NCBI GenBank assembly: GCA_963834705.1
Contig: CAWICV010000001.1
Location: 496,001 to 560,000 of the forward strand
DNA length: 64,000 nt
Origin: RYN-230 sp963834705
GTDB taxonomy: Bacteria; Actinomycetota; Actinomycetes; Streptosporangiales; Streptosporangiaceae
Reading direction: 5' to 3'
Positions 7,967-16,179 of this stretch are shown here, piece after piece. Position numbers and translations under genes: made by a program. How positions within the stretch are numbered: position 1 is the stretch's first letter; every line of letters starts with the position of its first letter. The notes below the pieces were generated by a model, which was not told the origin of the DNA, did no database searches, and saw only the letters and a program-made list of their open reading frames with translations.

Positions 7967-9013
7967 ATGACCCTCTCCGCGGACGTCCGGCTGACCCAGT
8001 ACGCATCGGGCGGGGGCTGCGCCTGCAAGATCCCGCCTGGTGAGCTCGAAGACGTGGTGAGCCGGATGCTGACCGTACCGGGCGCACCGGCCATCCCGGG
8101 CGCGCAGGCCATACTGAGCGCGCGGGCCGAACCCGAGCCCGGGCTGCTGATCGGCCTGGAGCACGGCGACGACGCCGCGGTGGTGTGGATCAGCGACGGC
8201 CGCGCGGTGGTGGCCACCGCCGACTTCTTCGGCCCGGTGGTGGACGACGCCTACACGTTCGGGCGGATCGCCGGCACCAACGCGCTGTCTGACGTGTACG
8301 CGGTCGGCGGCGAGCCACTGGTCGCGGTCAACCTGCTCGGCTGGCCGCGCAGCAAACTGCCCGCCGAACTGGCCGGCGAAGTGCTGCGCGGCGGGCTGGA
8401 CGCGGCCCGGCTGGCCGGCTGCCTGCTGGCCGGCGGGCACAGCATCGACGACCCGGAGCCCAAGTACGGCATGGCCGTGACCGGCCTGGCCGACCCGGAC
8501 GCGCTGCTGCGAATCGACGCCGGGCAGCCCGGGCTGCCGATCAGCCTGACCAAGCCGCTGGGCAGCGGGGTGCTGAACAGCCGGCACAAGGCGACCGGGA
8601 CCGTGTTCCCGGCGGCGATCGACGTGATGACCACGCTGAACGCCGAGGCCAGCCGGGCGGCCCTGGCCGCCGGGGTGCGCTGTGCCACCGATGTCACCGG
8701 GTTCGGGCTGCTCGGCCACCTGTACAAGCTGGCCCGGGCCAGCGGGGTCGCGGCGGTCCTGGACCACGCCGCGGTGCCGCTGATCGACGGCGCGCGGGAC
8801 GCGGTGCGCGACGGGTACGTGCCGGGCGGCAGCCGGCGCAACCTGGACTGGGTCTCCCCGCACACCGACACCGGCGGCCTGGCCGAGGAGGACCTGCTGC
8901 TGCTGGCGGACGCGCAGACCTCGGGCGGTCTGCTGATCGCCGGTGAGATCCCCGGCGCGCCGGTGATCGGCGAACTGGTGCCGGCCGGCCCGGACACGCT
9001 CATCCTGCGCTAG
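7967..9013 (+). CDS. selD: Selenide, water dikinase (selenophosphate synthetase)
   Basis: SelD makes selenophosphate, the selenium donor for SelA, from selenide and ATP. The 348-residue protein begins MTLSADVRLTQYASGGGCACK. Cys18 occupies the catalytic position that is Sec or Cys in the family, followed by Cys20 and Lys21. The glycine-rich ATP site, the GRIAGTNALSDVYAVGG segment and KPLGSGVLN near residue 195 all match the family. The ATG at 7967 is chosen because the protein then starts exactly where SelD proteins do; no strong ribosome binding site is seen. It is followed 60 bases later by fdhD on the same strand, so the two probably form an operon. Confidence 0.95.
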   Translation: MTLSADVRLTQYASGGGCACKIPPGELEDVVSRMLTVPGAPAIPGAQAILSARAEPEPGLLIGLEHGDDAAVVWISDGRAVVATADFFGPVVDDAYTFGRIAGTNALSDVYAVGGEPLVAVNLLGWPRSKLPAELAGEVLRGGLDAARLAGCLLAGGHSIDDPEPKYGMAVTGLADPDALLRIDAGQPGLPISLTKPLGSGVLNSRHKATGTVFPAAIDVMTTLNAEASRAALAAGVRCATDVTGFGLLGHLYKLARASGVAAVLDHAAVPLIDGARDAVRDGYVPGGSRRNLDWVSPHTDTGGLAEEDLLLLADAQTSGGLLIAGEIPGAPVIGELVPAGPDTLILR

Positions 9014-9073
9014 CGGCCCGGCGCGCGCCCCGTACTCTCGTGCTGACGGGCCAGTCGACCGCGGGAGGCGCAG

Positions 9074-9880
9074 ATGACCGGGCGGACGGCCAGGCGGCGG
9101 ATGCTGCGGGTGCCGGCGGCGGGCACCGCCCCACCGGACCCGCGGGCGGACTTGCTGGCGGTGGAAGAGCCGCTGGAGATCAGGGTGGGCGGGCAGCCGC
9201 TGAGCGTCACCATGCGCACCCCGGGCGATGACCTCGACCTGGCCGCGGGGTTCCTGGCCGCCGAGGGCATCATCGCCGGGCCGGCCGACCTGGCCCGGAT
9301 CACCATGTGCGCCGGCAACGTGGCCGAGGTGACCCTGGCCGACGGGGTCAGCCTGCCGATGGAACGGCTGCACCGGCACTTCCTGACCAGCAGCGCCTGC
9401 GGAGTGTGCGGCAAGGACAGCATCGAGTCGATCCGGCTGACCGCCCGCTACGACGTGTCGGCCGACCCGCTGCGGATCAGCCCGGCCACGCTGGCCGGGC
9501 TGCCGGACCGGCTGCGCGCGGCGCAGCGGGTGTTCGCCCGCACCGGCGGGCTGCACGCCGCGGGGCTGTTCGCCGCCGATGGCACGCTGCTGGTGCTGCG
9601 CGAGGACGTGGGCCGGCACAACGCGGTGGACAAGGTGATCGGCTGGGCACTGCGCGGCGGCCGGCTGCCGCTGGCCGGCTGCGTGCTGCTGGTCAGCGGC
9701 CGGGCCTCGTTCGAGCTGGCCCAGAAGGCGCTGATGGCCGGCCTGCCACTGCTGGCCGCGGTGTCCGCGCCGTCCTCGCTGGCCGCCGAGCTGGCCGCGG
9801 ATTCCGGGATGACCCTGGTCGGCTTCCTGCGCGGCCATTCGATGAACGTGTACACCGGCGCGGAGCGGATCGCCGCCTGA
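9074..9880 (+). CDS. fdhD: FdhD, sulfur carrier for formate dehydrogenase
   Basis: FdhD transfers sulfur from a cysteine desulfurase to the molybdenum or tungsten bis-MGD cofactor of formate dehydrogenase, which is needed for activity. The 268-residue protein has the diagnostic SSACGVCGKDSIES motif, with the CxxC pair at Cys109 and Cys112. It also has the C-terminal LVSGRASFELAQKALMAG and EDVGRHNAVDKVIG segments of the family. GGGAGG precedes ATG 9074. Pairing with selD implies that the target is a selenocysteine formate dehydrogenase encoded elsewhere in the genome; none is seen in the window. Confidence 0.95.
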   Translation: MTGRTARRRMLRVPAAGTAPPDPRADLLAVEEPLEIRVGGQPLSVTMRTPGDDLDLAAGFLAAEGIIAGPADLARITMCAGNVAEVTLADGVSLPMERLHRHFLTSSACGVCGKDSIESIRLTARYDVSADPLRISPATLAGLPDRLRAAQRVFARTGGLHAAGLFAADGTLLVLREDVGRHNAVDKVIGWALRGGRLPLAGCVLLVSGRASFELAQKALMAGLPLLAAVSAPSSLAAELAADSGMTLVGFLRGHSMNVYTGAERIAA

Positions 9881-9906
9881 GCGGGGGCCGTGGCGGCGGC
9901 CCCCGC
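9881..9906. terminator. Hairpin between convergent genes
   Basis: A perfect 9-bp stem GCGGGGGCC/GGCCCCCGC with an 8-base loop lies directly after the fdhD stop and just before the end of the convergent permease gene. It has no U-tract, as is usual in high-GC actinobacteria, but its position suggests a shared bidirectional terminator. Confidence 0.6.
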
Positions 9907-9914
9907 CTACCCGG

Positions 9915-10787
9915 CTAGGCCGCGTTCTCGGCTACGCCCCAGCGCCGCCGGATCCGGCCGTTGACCACGTTGAACAGCACGTCCACCACGATGCCGATGA
10001 TCAGGATGACGATGATGATCGCGATCGCCGAGGCCATGTCGGCCTGGTCCTGGTCGTTGGTCAGCAGCACGCCCAGCGACGGCTGGCCCAGGATGATCAC
10101 GACGATCTCCGCCGCGATCAGGCCGTGCCAGCCGAACGCCCAGCCCTGCTTGAGCCCGTTGACGAACGCGGGCAGGGTGGCCGGCATGATCACGTGCCGG
10201 TACAGCGACACTCGCCGCAGCCCCATCGTCTTGCCCGCCCGCAGCAGCAGCGGCGGCACGTAGTCGGCCCCGGCGATCAGCCCGTTGGCGATGGCCGGCG
10301 CGGCCGTCATCACGATGACGAACAGGATCGCGGTCGAGTTGGCGCCGAACAGGATGATGGCGAACGGCACCCAGACGATCGACGGCAGCGTCTGCACGGC
10401 GGTGATCAGCGAGCCGAAGCCGGCCCGCAGCGGCCGGATCCGGGACACCAGGGCGCCCACCACGGTGCCGATGACCAGGGCGATGGCGAACCCGATGATC
10501 CCGCGGCGCAGCGTGGTGCCGATGGCCTGCCAGATCAGCGCGTGGTGCAGCTGGTCCCACAGGTTGCTCAGCGTGGTGGCCGGGCCGGGCAGGATCGCGT
10601 GCTTGAACCCGCTGAGGTAGACCAGCTCCCAGATGGCCAGCGCCAGCACCAGGGCCAGCAACTTGGGCCAGGTGCCGGCCCAGATCCGGGCGCCGAGGTG
10701 CCGCCTGGCCTGCTGCGGCGGGGCCTGCTCGAGCTGGTCCAGCCCGGCCAGGGCGGCCGCGGGTTCCCGCGGTGTGTCAACGGCCAT
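9915..10787 (-). CDS. ABC transporter permease, sulfonate/taurine/nitrate type
   Basis: A 290-residue inner-membrane permease with about six helices and a BPD_transp_1 core. The ABC-coupling EAA-like loop is GLRRVSLYRHVIMPATLPAFVNGLKQ near residues 192-217. It is the last gene of a three-gene operon read leftward: binding protein, ATPase, permease. It overlaps the ATPase gene by 11 bases, which suggests coupled translation. Family resemblance is to SsuC/TauC/NrtB, so the substrate is probably an organosulfonate or a related anion, but the motifs do not choose between them. Confidence 0.85.
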   Translation of the reverse strand: MAVDTPREPAAALAGLDQLEQAPPQQARRHLGARIWAGTWPKLLALVLALAIWELVYLSGFKHAILPGPATTLSNLWDQLHHALIWQAIGTTLRRGIIGFAIALVIGTVVGALVSRIRPLRAGFGSLITAVQTLPSIVWVPFAIILFGANSTAILFVIVMTAAPAIANGLIAGADYVPPLLLRAGKTMGLRRVSLYRHVIMPATLPAFVNGLKQGWAFGWHGLIAAEIVVIILGQPSLGVLLTNDQDQADMASAIAIIIVILIIGIVVDVLFNVVNGRIRRRWGVAENAA

Positions 10788-11577
10788 GGCGGATGATCTC
10801 CTCCCGGAGCCGGTCCTTGATCTTGATAGCCAGCCCGACGGTGTCGGCCGAGTCCATGCCGCGTGGCCGGTCGAAGCCGACCTCGAACTCCCCGATGACC
10901 CGGCCCGGACGGCTGCTCAGCAGCACCACCCGGTCGCCGAGCCGGACGGCCTCGCGTACCTCGTGCGTGACGAACACGATGCTCAGGTTGCGCCGCCGCC
11001 AGATGCCCTCCAGCACCTCGTGCAGCAGGTCCCGGGTCATCGCGTCCAGCGCGCCGAACGGCTCGTCCATCAGCAGCACGTCGGCCTCCTGGGCCAGTGC
11101 CCGGGCCAGCGCGACCCGCTGCCGCATACCCCCGGACAGCTCGTGCGGCCGCTTGTCGGCGAACGCGGTGAGCTGGACCAGGTCCAGCAGTTCGGCCGCC
11201 CGCTCGGCGCGCTCGGCGCGTGGCACCCCGGCCGAGCGGAGCGGCATCTCCACGTTGCGGGCCGCGGTCAGCCACGGGAACAGCGCCGATTCCTGGAACA
11301 TCAGCGAGACCCGCCGCCCGCCGGTGGAGATCTCCCCCGACGTCGGCACGTCCAGCCCGGCGATGAGGTTCAGCAGCGTGCTCTTGCCACAGCCGGAGGC
11401 GCCGATGAGGGTGACGAACTCTCCTGGCGCCACCGAGAGTGACACCTTATCGAGGGCCTGGAGCGTGGTGTCACCCCGGCCGAAGACCTTGGATACCTCG
11501 CTGATTTGTACCGCGGGGCCCGCGGCGGTCACCGGAGTGACCGCCACGGATGCCGCCCGTCGCGCGTCAAGGCTCAT
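10777..11577 (-). CDS. ABC transporter ATP-binding protein, sulfonate/taurine/nitrate type
   Basis: A 266-residue ATPase of the SsuB/TauB/NrtD kind. It has Walker A GASGCGKSTLL near residue 58, signature LSGGMRQRVALARAL near 145, Walker B VLLMDEPFGALD near 165 and H-loop VFVTHEV. The arrangement is complete and should be active. It overlaps the upstream binding-protein gene by four bases (ATGA type) and the downstream permease gene by 11 bases. It powers uptake through the adjoining permease. Confidence 0.9.
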   Translation of the reverse strand: MSLDARRAASVAVTPVTAAGPAVQISEVSKVFGRGDTTLQALDKVSLSVAPGEFVTLIGASGCGKSTLLNLIAGLDVPTSGEISTGGRRVSLMFQESALFPWLTAARNVEMPLRSAGVPRAERAERAAELLDLVQLTAFADKRPHELSGGMRQRVALARALAQEADVLLMDEPFGALDAMTRDLLHEVLEGIWRRRNLSIVFVTHEVREAVRLGDRVVLLSSRPGRVIGEFEVGFDRPRGMDSADTVGLAIKIKDRLREEIIRHGR

Positions 11578-12635
11578 GGGCTCACCTGTGCTTGTCCGTC
11601 GGCTTTGAGCAGGGCGTTGAGCGGGCCGAGGTCATAGATGCCGTTGAGGCTGACCGGCGTGAGCAGGCCCACCGCCTCGGCGTGCTTGGCGTCGGTGGCC
11701 AGCGAGGCGGCGATCGGGTCGTTGGTGAACGTGATCTGCCTGAAGGCCAGCGGCAGCACCGAGGACTTCAGGCCCTTGCCGGTCAGCGCGGTCAGTTCGG
11801 CATTGGCCGCCGTCTCCGCGGCGGACGTGTTCTGGTGGATGAAGTTGATGGCCTGAATGTTGGCCTTGAGCAGCCCGGTCACCACGCTCGGGTGGGCGGC
11901 CAGGAAGGACTGCGAGACGACGATGTTGGTGGTGACGAACTTGCCGCTGGGCCACAGGCTGGCCTCGTTGACCAGCACCTTGCCGCCGTCCTGCTGCATC
12001 TCGATGTCATACGGGGCCGGCTCCCAGCCACCGGCGATCTGGCCGGACTTGAACTCCAGTACCGCGTCCGAGTTGGGCGAGATCGGGGTGATCGGCACGT
12101 CACCACCGCCGGTCTGTGAGCTGGTCAGCCCGTGCGACTTGAGGTAGTAGCGCAGCGCCACGTCCTGCGTGTTACCCAGCGACGGGGTGGCCAGCTTCTG
12201 CCCCTTGAGCTGGCTGACGCTGCTGATGCTCGGCTTGACCACCAGCGCCGCCCCGCCGGACGCCGCACCAGAGATGATCTTGATAGCCTTGCCGCTGGAC
12301 TTCGACCAGGCGTTGATGGCCGGGTTGGGGCCGACGTAGGCCGCGTCCAGCTGGCCGGCCAGCAGCGCGGTGGTCTCCTGGGTGCCCGAGCTGAACACCG
12401 AGGTCTTGAGCGTGACGTTCTTGCCCAGGTCCTTGGCGAAGAAGCCCTCCTTGAGGGCGACCAGCGCGGGGGCGTGGGTGATGTTGGCCAGGAAGCCCAG
12501 GCGCAGGGTGACTGGTGCGGAACTGCTCCCCCCAGACGAGGAGCCCGAGCCCGAGGACGCGCTGGATGACGAGCATCCGGCGGCCAGGGCGGTGACGGCT
12601 GCGGTGACTCCGGCAGCCAGGAGGACTCGTCTCAT
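11574..12635 (-). CDS. ABC transporter substrate-binding lipoprotein, sulfonate/taurine type
   Basis: A 353-residue exported lipoprotein. The signal peptide ends in the lipobox ALAAGC at about residue 21, followed by a Ser/Gly-rich linker. The mature domain opens LRLGFLANITHAPALVALKEGFF and contains SLGNTQDVALRYYLKSHGL, characteristic of the NMT1/SsuA-like fold that binds sulfonates, nitrate or similar anions. It is the first gene of the operon, as is usual for this importer class. The upstream region carries an inverted repeat at 12651-12682. Confidence 0.88.
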   Translation of the reverse strand: MRRVLLAAGVTAAVTALAAGCSSSSASSGSGSSSGGSSSAPVTLRLGFLANITHAPALVALKEGFFAKDLGKNVTLKTSVFSSGTQETTALLAGQLDAAYVGPNPAINAWSKSSGKAIKIISGAASGGAALVVKPSISSVSQLKGQKLATPSLGNTQDVALRYYLKSHGLTSSQTGGGDVPITPISPNSDAVLEFKSGQIAGGWEPAPYDIEMQQDGGKVLVNEASLWPSGKFVTTNIVVSQSFLAAHPSVVTGLLKANIQAINFIHQNTSAAETAANAELTALTGKGLKSSVLPLAFRQITFTNDPIAASLATDAKHAEAVGLLTPVSLNGIYDLGPLNALLKADGQAQVSP

Positions 12636-12650
12636 TGCAAACCACCTTGT

Positions 12651-12682
12651 CTATCAGCTTAGTATGTCGATCTGTTTGATAG
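12651..12682 (-). promoter_or_regulatory. Inverted repeat CTATCA...TGATAG upstream of the ABC importer
   Basis: Upstream of the binding-protein gene, the minus strand reads CCTATCA, about 20 bases, then TGATAG, ending some 15 bases before the start codon. The two half-sites are perfect inverted copies. A TTGCCT box overlaps the first half-site and may be a -35 element. This could be the operator of a sulfur-responsive regulator, but the protein is not identified here. Confidence 0.4.
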
Positions 12683-12904
12683 GCAATGGCGATTAAACCA
12701 TACCCAGGGCGGGGATGCGCAAATCCTCTGCCGGCCAGGTAAGCCGCCCGCCTGCCCAGGGGATTCAGGCAGATCGGCAGACCCGTTCACAGTGGGGCCG
12801 GCGGCCCGGTCGATAACACTGGGAATCTTGTCGTTACCTTGTGTTCATCCAGGCCACGCGTCCGTGACCGGCGGCGCGGTCAGGTGGAGCGAGGGGCATA
12901 CGGG

Positions 12905-13276
12905 CTAGCTGCCCCCCGGCGTTTGGATGTCAATACCCACCACCGACGGGTATTTTTGCAGGCACTGTTCGAGCTCGGCGATCTGCGCGTTGCTCGCGTT
13001 GTCCACCCGGTAGATGACGTCATACAGAAGGTCTGAGGCCTTGTGATCGGTCGGCAGTGCTTCTGGCCTGGCCTGAGGTACGTGCGAGCAGGCCGCCCGG
13101 ACGTGCAGCCGGGTGGTGTTCGTCGTCCCGTTCCTGAACTGGACCACCGCCTCCTGCTGGCCCAGCGCGGCATCGAATTTGGCACATCCGGTCACGGCGG
13201 TCAGCAGGCCGCCGGCCAGCAGCACGGCGGCCGCGGGGCCGCGCCACGCGGGGCGGTCAGGGGGAGATTGGTGCAC
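12905..13276 (-). CDS. Small lipoprotein of unknown function
   Basis: A 123-residue protein with a signal peptide (PAAAVLLAGGLLTAVTGC) whose lipobox cysteine falls at about residue 31. The mature part has two further cysteines (AACSHVPQ and ECLQKYPSV) that could form a disulfide, and ends IDIQTPGG. No domain is recognised. GTG at 13276 is the start. It is divergently placed against the GH15 gene, 62 bases away, so the two promoters must lie close together. It is probably anchored to the outer face of the membrane. Confidence 0.7.
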   Translation of the reverse strand: MHQSPPDRPAWRGPAAAVLLAGGLLTAVTGCAKFDAALGQQEAVVQFRNGTTNTTRLHVRAACSHVPQARPEALPTDHKASDLLYDVIYRVDNASNAQIAELEQCLQKYPSVVGIDIQTPGGS

Positions 13277-13338
13277 GGTGCACAGCTTACGGGGGCACGC
13301 CCTACGATCAGGCAGTGCAACCCGAGAGCGGAGGTACC

Positions 13339-15225
13339 GTGCCGGCCCTGATCGAGGATTACGCGCTCATCGGCGACATGCAGTCGGCGGCGCTGGTCAG
13401 CCGGGACGGCTCGGTGGACTGGCTGTGCCTGCCCCGGTTCGACTCCCCCGCCTGCTTCGCCGCGCTGCTCGGCACTGAGCGCCACGGTCACTGGCGGATC
13501 GCCCCATCGGCCTCCGGCAGCGGAGCGAAGGCCACCCGGCGTTACCAGCCCGACTCGCTGATCCTGGAGACGGACTGGCAGACCCGCACCGGCACGGTCC
13601 GGGTGACCGACTTCATGCCGCCGCGGGATGGCCGGCCACCGGCGCTGGTACGCATCGTCGAGGGCCTGGCCGGCTCGGTCGAGGTGGACTGCACGCTGGT
13701 GGTCCGGTTCGGCTACGGCCAGGTGCTGCCCTGGATGCGGCGGACCGGCGGCCAGCTGCTCGGGGTGGCCGGCCCGGACGCGGTCTGGCTGGCCACGCCG
13801 GTCACGCTGACCGGGCGGAACTGCACCCACCAGGCCACGTTCACCGTCCAGGCGGGCCAGCGGGTGCCGTTCGTGCTCGGCTACATGCCCTCGTTCCAGG
13901 GCGCCCCGGACCCGCTCGACCCGGAGCAGGCGCAGGCGGCCACGGCGCGATTCTGGTCCAGCTGGGTGTCCCGGTGCACCTACCACGGCCGCTACCGGGA
14001 CGCGGTGGTCCGTTCGCTGATCACCCTCAAGGCGCTCACGTACCAGCCCACCGGGGGCATCGTGGCCGCCGCCACCACCTCGCTGCCGGAAGACCTCGGC
14101 GGGGTGCGCAACTGGGACTACCGGTACTGCTGGCTGCGGGACGCGACCATCACGCTGGAGGCCCTGCTGCGCACCGGCTACACCGACGAGGCGGGCGCCT
14201 GGCGGGCCTGGCTGGCCCGGACCATCGCCGGCGACCCCGGTGACGTGCAGATCATGTACGGGGTGGCGGGTGAGCGGCGGCTGCCCGAGTGGGAGGCCGA
14301 CTGGCTGCCCGGGTACCACGACTCAGTCCCGGTGCGGATCGGCAACGCCGCGGTGAACCAGCGCCAGCTCGACGTGTACGGCGAGGTCATCGACGCGCTG
14401 ACGCTCGGCCGCCAGTCCGGCCTGACGGTGGACCGGCATGTCTGGTCGCTGCAGCGGGCGCTGCTCGGCTTCGTGGAGAAGCACTGGGACGAGCCGGACG
14501 AGGGCATCTGGGAGGTGCGCGGCCCGCGGCGGCACTTCGTGCACTCCAAGGTGATGGCCTGGGTGGCCTTCGACCGCGCGGTGCGCATGGTGGAGAACGG
14601 CCTGCCCGGCCCGGCCGCCCGCTGGCGGGAGATCCGCGACGAGATCCACCGGCAGGTCTGCGAGCAGGGCTACAACGCCGAGCGCGGCGCGTTCACCCAG
14701 TACTACGGCTCCACGCAGCTGGACGCCGCGGTGCTGCTGATCCCCGAGGTGGGCTTCCTGCCGCCGGATGACCCGAAGGTCATCTCCACGGTGAAAGCCA
14801 TCCAGCGTGACCTGGTCACCGACGGCCTGGTGCGCCGCTACCAGCTGGCCGAGCAGGGCAGTCAGGACAGCACGGATGGCCTGCCGGGCAGTGAAGGCGC
14901 GTTCCTGGCCTGCAGCTTCTGGCTGGCCAACGCGCTGCACATGATCGGCCGGGACGGCGAGGCGGCCGAGCTGTTCGACCGGCTGCTCGCGCTGCGCAAC
15001 GACCTCGGCCTGCTCAGCGAGGAGTACGACCCGCGGTACCAGCGCCAGGTCGGCAACACGCCGCAGGCGTTCAGCCATGTGCCGCTGATCCAGGCCGCGC
15101 TCAACCTGGACCAGCACGCGGGCGCGCACAGCCGATCAAAGGCGGAACACGGGCACTCAAAGGCGGAACACGGGCGTGCGGCGGCAGACGGGCCGGGCGC
15201 CGGCCAGCGGCACGGGCAATCGTGA
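13339..15225 (+). CDS. Glycoside hydrolase family 15 protein (glucoamylase/trehalase-like)
   Basis: A 628-residue intracellular GH15 enzyme. The N-terminal super-sandwich domain starts IEDYALIGDMQSAALVSRDGSVDWLCLPRFDSP. The (alpha/alpha)6 barrel carries PEDLGGVRNWDYRYCWLRDA near residue 250, and the second catalytic region follows RRYQLAEQGSQDSTDGLPGSEGAFL. Actinobacterial relatives include trehalases, so trehalose or another alpha-glucan is the likely substrate. The start is GTG at 13339 with GGAGG four bases before; GTG at 13315 would add eight residues. The C-terminus ends in a short tandem repeat (SKAEHGHSKAEHG). The gene overlaps the following sulfotransferase-like gene by four bases. 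Confidence 0.85.
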   Translation: MPALIEDYALIGDMQSAALVSRDGSVDWLCLPRFDSPACFAALLGTERHGHWRIAPSASGSGAKATRRYQPDSLILETDWQTRTGTVRVTDFMPPRDGRPPALVRIVEGLAGSVEVDCTLVVRFGYGQVLPWMRRTGGQLLGVAGPDAVWLATPVTLTGRNCTHQATFTVQAGQRVPFVLGYMPSFQGAPDPLDPEQAQAATARFWSSWVSRCTYHGRYRDAVVRSLITLKALTYQPTGGIVAAATTSLPEDLGGVRNWDYRYCWLRDATITLEALLRTGYTDEAGAWRAWLARTIAGDPGDVQIMYGVAGERRLPEWEADWLPGYHDSVPVRIGNAAVNQRQLDVYGEVIDALTLGRQSGLTVDRHVWSLQRALLGFVEKHWDEPDEGIWEVRGPRRHFVHSKVMAWVAFDRAVRMVENGLPGPAARWREIRDEIHRQVCEQGYNAERGAFTQYYGSTQLDAAVLLIPEVGFLPPDDPKVISTVKAIQRDLVTDGLVRRYQLAEQGSQDSTDGLPGSEGAFLACSFWLANALHMIGRDGEAAELFDRLLALRNDLGLLSEEYDPRYQRQVGNTPQAFSHVPLIQAALNLDQHAGAHSRSKAEHGHSKAEHGRAAADGPGAGQRHGQS

Positions 15226-16172
15226 CGGCGGGACCCAACAACGCTGGGGTAGCCAAGTCGCCCAGCGCGTCCGGGCAGTCACCACGGCCGCACATCCTGG
15301 TGGTCAACGGGCGGAAGGTGCGGCAGCCGGTGTTCATCGTCGGCGCGCCCTGGTCGGGGACGGATCTGCTGGCCCGGTCGCTGAAACGGGCCGACGGGTT
15401 CCACCTCACCCTGGGCCAGCGCTGGGTCATCCCGGTGGTGCAGGCGTTCGCCCGGCGGCCATCGATCGGCCGCGGCCGGCCCGAGGCCGCCGCCCGGGTG
15501 CTGCGCGACGCGTTCGCGCAGGCCTGGCAGGTCAGCGCGGACTGCTGCCTGGGCTGCACCCAGCAGTGCCGCGAGGCCGGCGGGCTGGACGGGGTCGGCC
15601 CGTGCGTCAGCCAGCCGGGCGTGCTGCGCTACGGCGACGCCAGCCCGGAGCTGCTGTACTGCGTGGACGCGCTGCTCGACGCGTTCCCGGACGCGCGGGT
15701 GCTGCAGATCATCCGGGATGGCCGGGACGCGGTGGCCGGGATGCTGGCCGACCCGTCCGTGCTGGCCTGGTTCAAGCCGGGTTTCGTGGACACCGGCACG
15801 GAGTTCCCGCACCCGCTGCTCGGCCTGGAGAAGGAAGCCGACCGGGCCGCGTGGCCGGACCTGTCCCCGACGGCCAGGTGCGCGATGCGCTGGCGGGGCA
15901 GCGTGCGGCAGATGGCCCGGCTGCGCGCCCGGCTGGCCGCCGACCAGCTGGTCACCTTCCGCTACGAGGACGTGATCCGGCAGCCCGCCGACGCGGCCGC
16001 CGCCATCTCCGGCTTCCTGGCCGCCCCGGTGCGCGTCCCGGAGCCACCGGCGCCGGGCCGCCCGTCCCTGGCCGAGCCGGGGTCCTGGCGCCGGGTGCTC
16101 AGCCCGGCACAGGCCGCGGAGATCGAAGCGGTGGCCGGCGAGGAACTGCGCCGGCTCGGCTACGGCAGCTAG
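15222..16172 (+). CDS. Sulfotransferase-family protein with a cysteine cluster
   Basis: A 316-residue protein with a PAPS-dependent sulfotransferase core. The 5'-phosphosulfate loop is FIVGAPWSGTDLLARSL (residues 38-54), and the 3'-phosphate site is VLQIIRDGRDAVAGML. A cluster of five cysteines at residues 108, 109, 112, 116 and 128 is inserted between them, which is unusual and may bind metal. It starts at GTG 15222, overlapping the stop of the GH15 gene, so the two are translationally coupled. Together they suggest handling of a glucose-containing molecule that is also sulfated, for example a sulfated disaccharide or glycan; this is inference. Confidence 0.75.
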   Translation: MTAGPNNAGVAKSPSASGQSPRPHILVVNGRKVRQPVFIVGAPWSGTDLLARSLKRADGFHLTLGQRWVIPVVQAFARRPSIGRGRPEAAARVLRDAFAQAWQVSADCCLGCTQQCREAGGLDGVGPCVSQPGVLRYGDASPELLYCVDALLDAFPDARVLQIIRDGRDAVAGMLADPSVLAWFKPGFVDTGTEFPHPLLGLEKEADRAAWPDLSPTARCAMRWRGSVRQMARLRARLAADQLVTFRYEDVIRQPADAAAAISGFLAAPVRVPEPPAPGRPSLAEPGSWRRVLSPAQAAEIEAVAGEELRRLGYGS

Positions 16173-16179
16173 GGCCGGG

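Noticed and set aside
7361..9838. 825-codon open frame antisense to selD and fdhD
   Set aside because: Repetitive Gln/Arg/Gly/His-rich product with no domain; it mirrors the codon pattern of the two real genes.
12683..12904. Possible small RNA or riboswitch between the importer and the lipoprotein
   Set aside because: No recognisable riboswitch core or hairpin plus U-tract; the stretch shows only ordinary GC-rich sequence.
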